This document shows, in pieces, positions 5,712 to 5,939 of a DNA stretch of 5,939 nucleotides (position 1 is the stretch's first letter; the number at the start of each line of letters is the position of its first letter). The notes below the pieces were generated by a model. That model had not been told where the DNA came from. It searched no databases and saw only the letters and a list, made by a program, of their open reading frames with translations. The position numbers were made by a program, and so were the translations under genes. The stretch comes from Anaerolineae bacterium (GTDB taxonomy: Bacteria; Chloroflexota; Anaerolineae; B4-G1; SLSP01): NCBI GenBank assembly GCA_018055515.1, contig JAGPHL010000161.1, positions 1-5,939 on the forward strand. The letters run 5' to 3'.

Positions 5712-5840
5712 AGGATACCTCCCCTTGATGTGGCATAAAACCGTCAACGCGCGAGGCACTCTGGCAAGCACGCCCCCGCGTTAAGGCCGTCATTGACGCA
5801 GGCCGGATAGGAGTTGCGGCGCCAGCCTGCCGGGTCTAAC
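5712..5840. other. Intergenic leader upstream of the Mg2+-transport operon
   Basis: This 129-bp stretch lies between the terminator and the MgtE-N/CBS gene and must hold that operon's promoter if it is not read through. Reading the minus strand I see TTGACG and a TTTTAT box, but at unsuitable spacing, so no promoter is called. I find no recognisable M-box magnesium riboswitch, and the space is short for one plus a promoter. Confidence 0.4.
5718..5726 (-). promoter_or_regulatory. Ribosome binding site of the MgtE-N/CBS gene
   Basis: On the minus strand AAGGGGAGG lies 6 nt before the ATG at 5711, making this start much better supported than the in-frame ATG at 5771. Confidence 0.8.
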
Positions 5841-5874
5841 AATAAAGGCCGCAGAACAGACTGCGGCCTTTATT
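5841..5874. terminator. Symmetrical rho-independent terminator
   Basis: AATAAAGGCCGCAG (5841-5854) and CTGCGGCCTTTATT (5861-5874) form a perfect 14-bp inverted repeat with loop AACAGA. A GC-rich 8-bp core is flanked by an A-run and a T-run, so it would work in both directions. No + strand gene ends here, so it most likely ends a minus-strand gene beyond the right edge, insulating the Mg2+-transport operon from it. Confidence 0.85.
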
Positions 5875-5938
5875 CATCCCTGGGGAGGATGAGAGGAAAG
5901 GTCAGTCTGTCCTGCTGAAAAACCGTGAAGGCCGCCTC
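5870..5938 (-). CDS. Possible C-terminal end of a minus-strand gene continuing past the window
   Basis: Read on the minus strand from 5938, one frame is open for 22 codons, ending in TFPLILPRDE and a TAA that overlaps the terminator's A-run, a common arrangement. Most third positions are G or C, as in the neighbours. A second frame from 5939 is also open to a TGA at 5874-5876 but has AT-rich third positions. The product cannot be identified, and 22 codons are too few to be sure it is coding. Confidence 0.3.
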   Translation of the reverse strand, partial: EAAFTVFQQDRLTFPLILPRDE

Positions 5939-5939
5939 T

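Noticed and set aside
5712..5771. Upstream ATG for the MgtE-N/CBS gene
   Set aside because: The 20 extra residues lack a Shine-Dalgarno and read through the strong one at 5718-5726.
5746..5782. Inverted repeat AACGCG / CGCGTT upstream of the MgtE-N/CBS gene
   Set aside because: Only 6 bp with a 25-nt gap in GC-rich DNA, easily chance.
5712..5840. M-box type magnesium riboswitch before the transporter operon
   Set aside because: Biologically attractive, but I could not recognise its conserved core and the space is short; a covariance-model search would settle it.

Overview
The window is GC-rich, tightly packed bacterial DNA. The gene content (a type III-C-like CRISPR effector tail, a DUF1893 gene, and an Nramp gene paired with a soluble MgtE-like gene) and base composition would suit a Chloroflexota-type organism. 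That assignment is inference from gene families only; no rRNA or other marker is present.

Layout. Positions 1-2614 (+ strand) hold the 3' part of a type III CRISPR effector operon: the C-terminal piece of a probable Cas10-family (Csx11-like) large subunit, a Cas7/Cmr4-type backbone subunit, a Cas11/Cmr5-type small subunit, and a further RAMP protein, best read as Cas5/Cmr3-like (Cmr6 is the alternative). Stops and starts touch or overlap and each downstream gene has a strong Shine-Dalgarno, so the four should be translated from one message. No array, cas1, cas2, cas6 or ancillary nuclease is in the window. Positions 2615-2747 form a 133-bp spacer with a perfect 10-bp hairpin, a run of degenerate heptamers and a second perfect 11-bp inverted repeat. 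A DUF1893 (TM1506-like) gene follows at 2748-3134 on the + strand.

From 3165 leftwards-reading genes begin. A two-gene minus-strand operon encodes first (5711 to 4452) a soluble protein with PRC-barrel-like, MgtE-N and paired CBS domains but no membrane part, and then (4430 to 3165) an Nramp-superfamily membrane transporter whose TM1 and TM6 metal-site motifs are not those of classical Mn/Fe transporters. The two families meet convergently with DUF1893 at a hairpin around 3148-3179. A textbook symmetrical terminator lies at 5841-5874, probably ending a further minus-strand gene that starts beyond the right edge.

How the parts work together. The CRISPR genes would supply subunits of an RNA-guided complex: Cas10-like scaffold, Cmr4 filament with an intact putative RNA-cleaving aspartate (D30), Cmr5 filament, and a capping RAMP. 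The minus-strand pair looks like a split Mg2+ transport unit: a cytosolic MgtE-type Mg2+-sensing module encoded 21 bp upstream of an Nramp channel-forming partner that lacks the transition-metal-selecting methionine. That pair is the most interesting item here.
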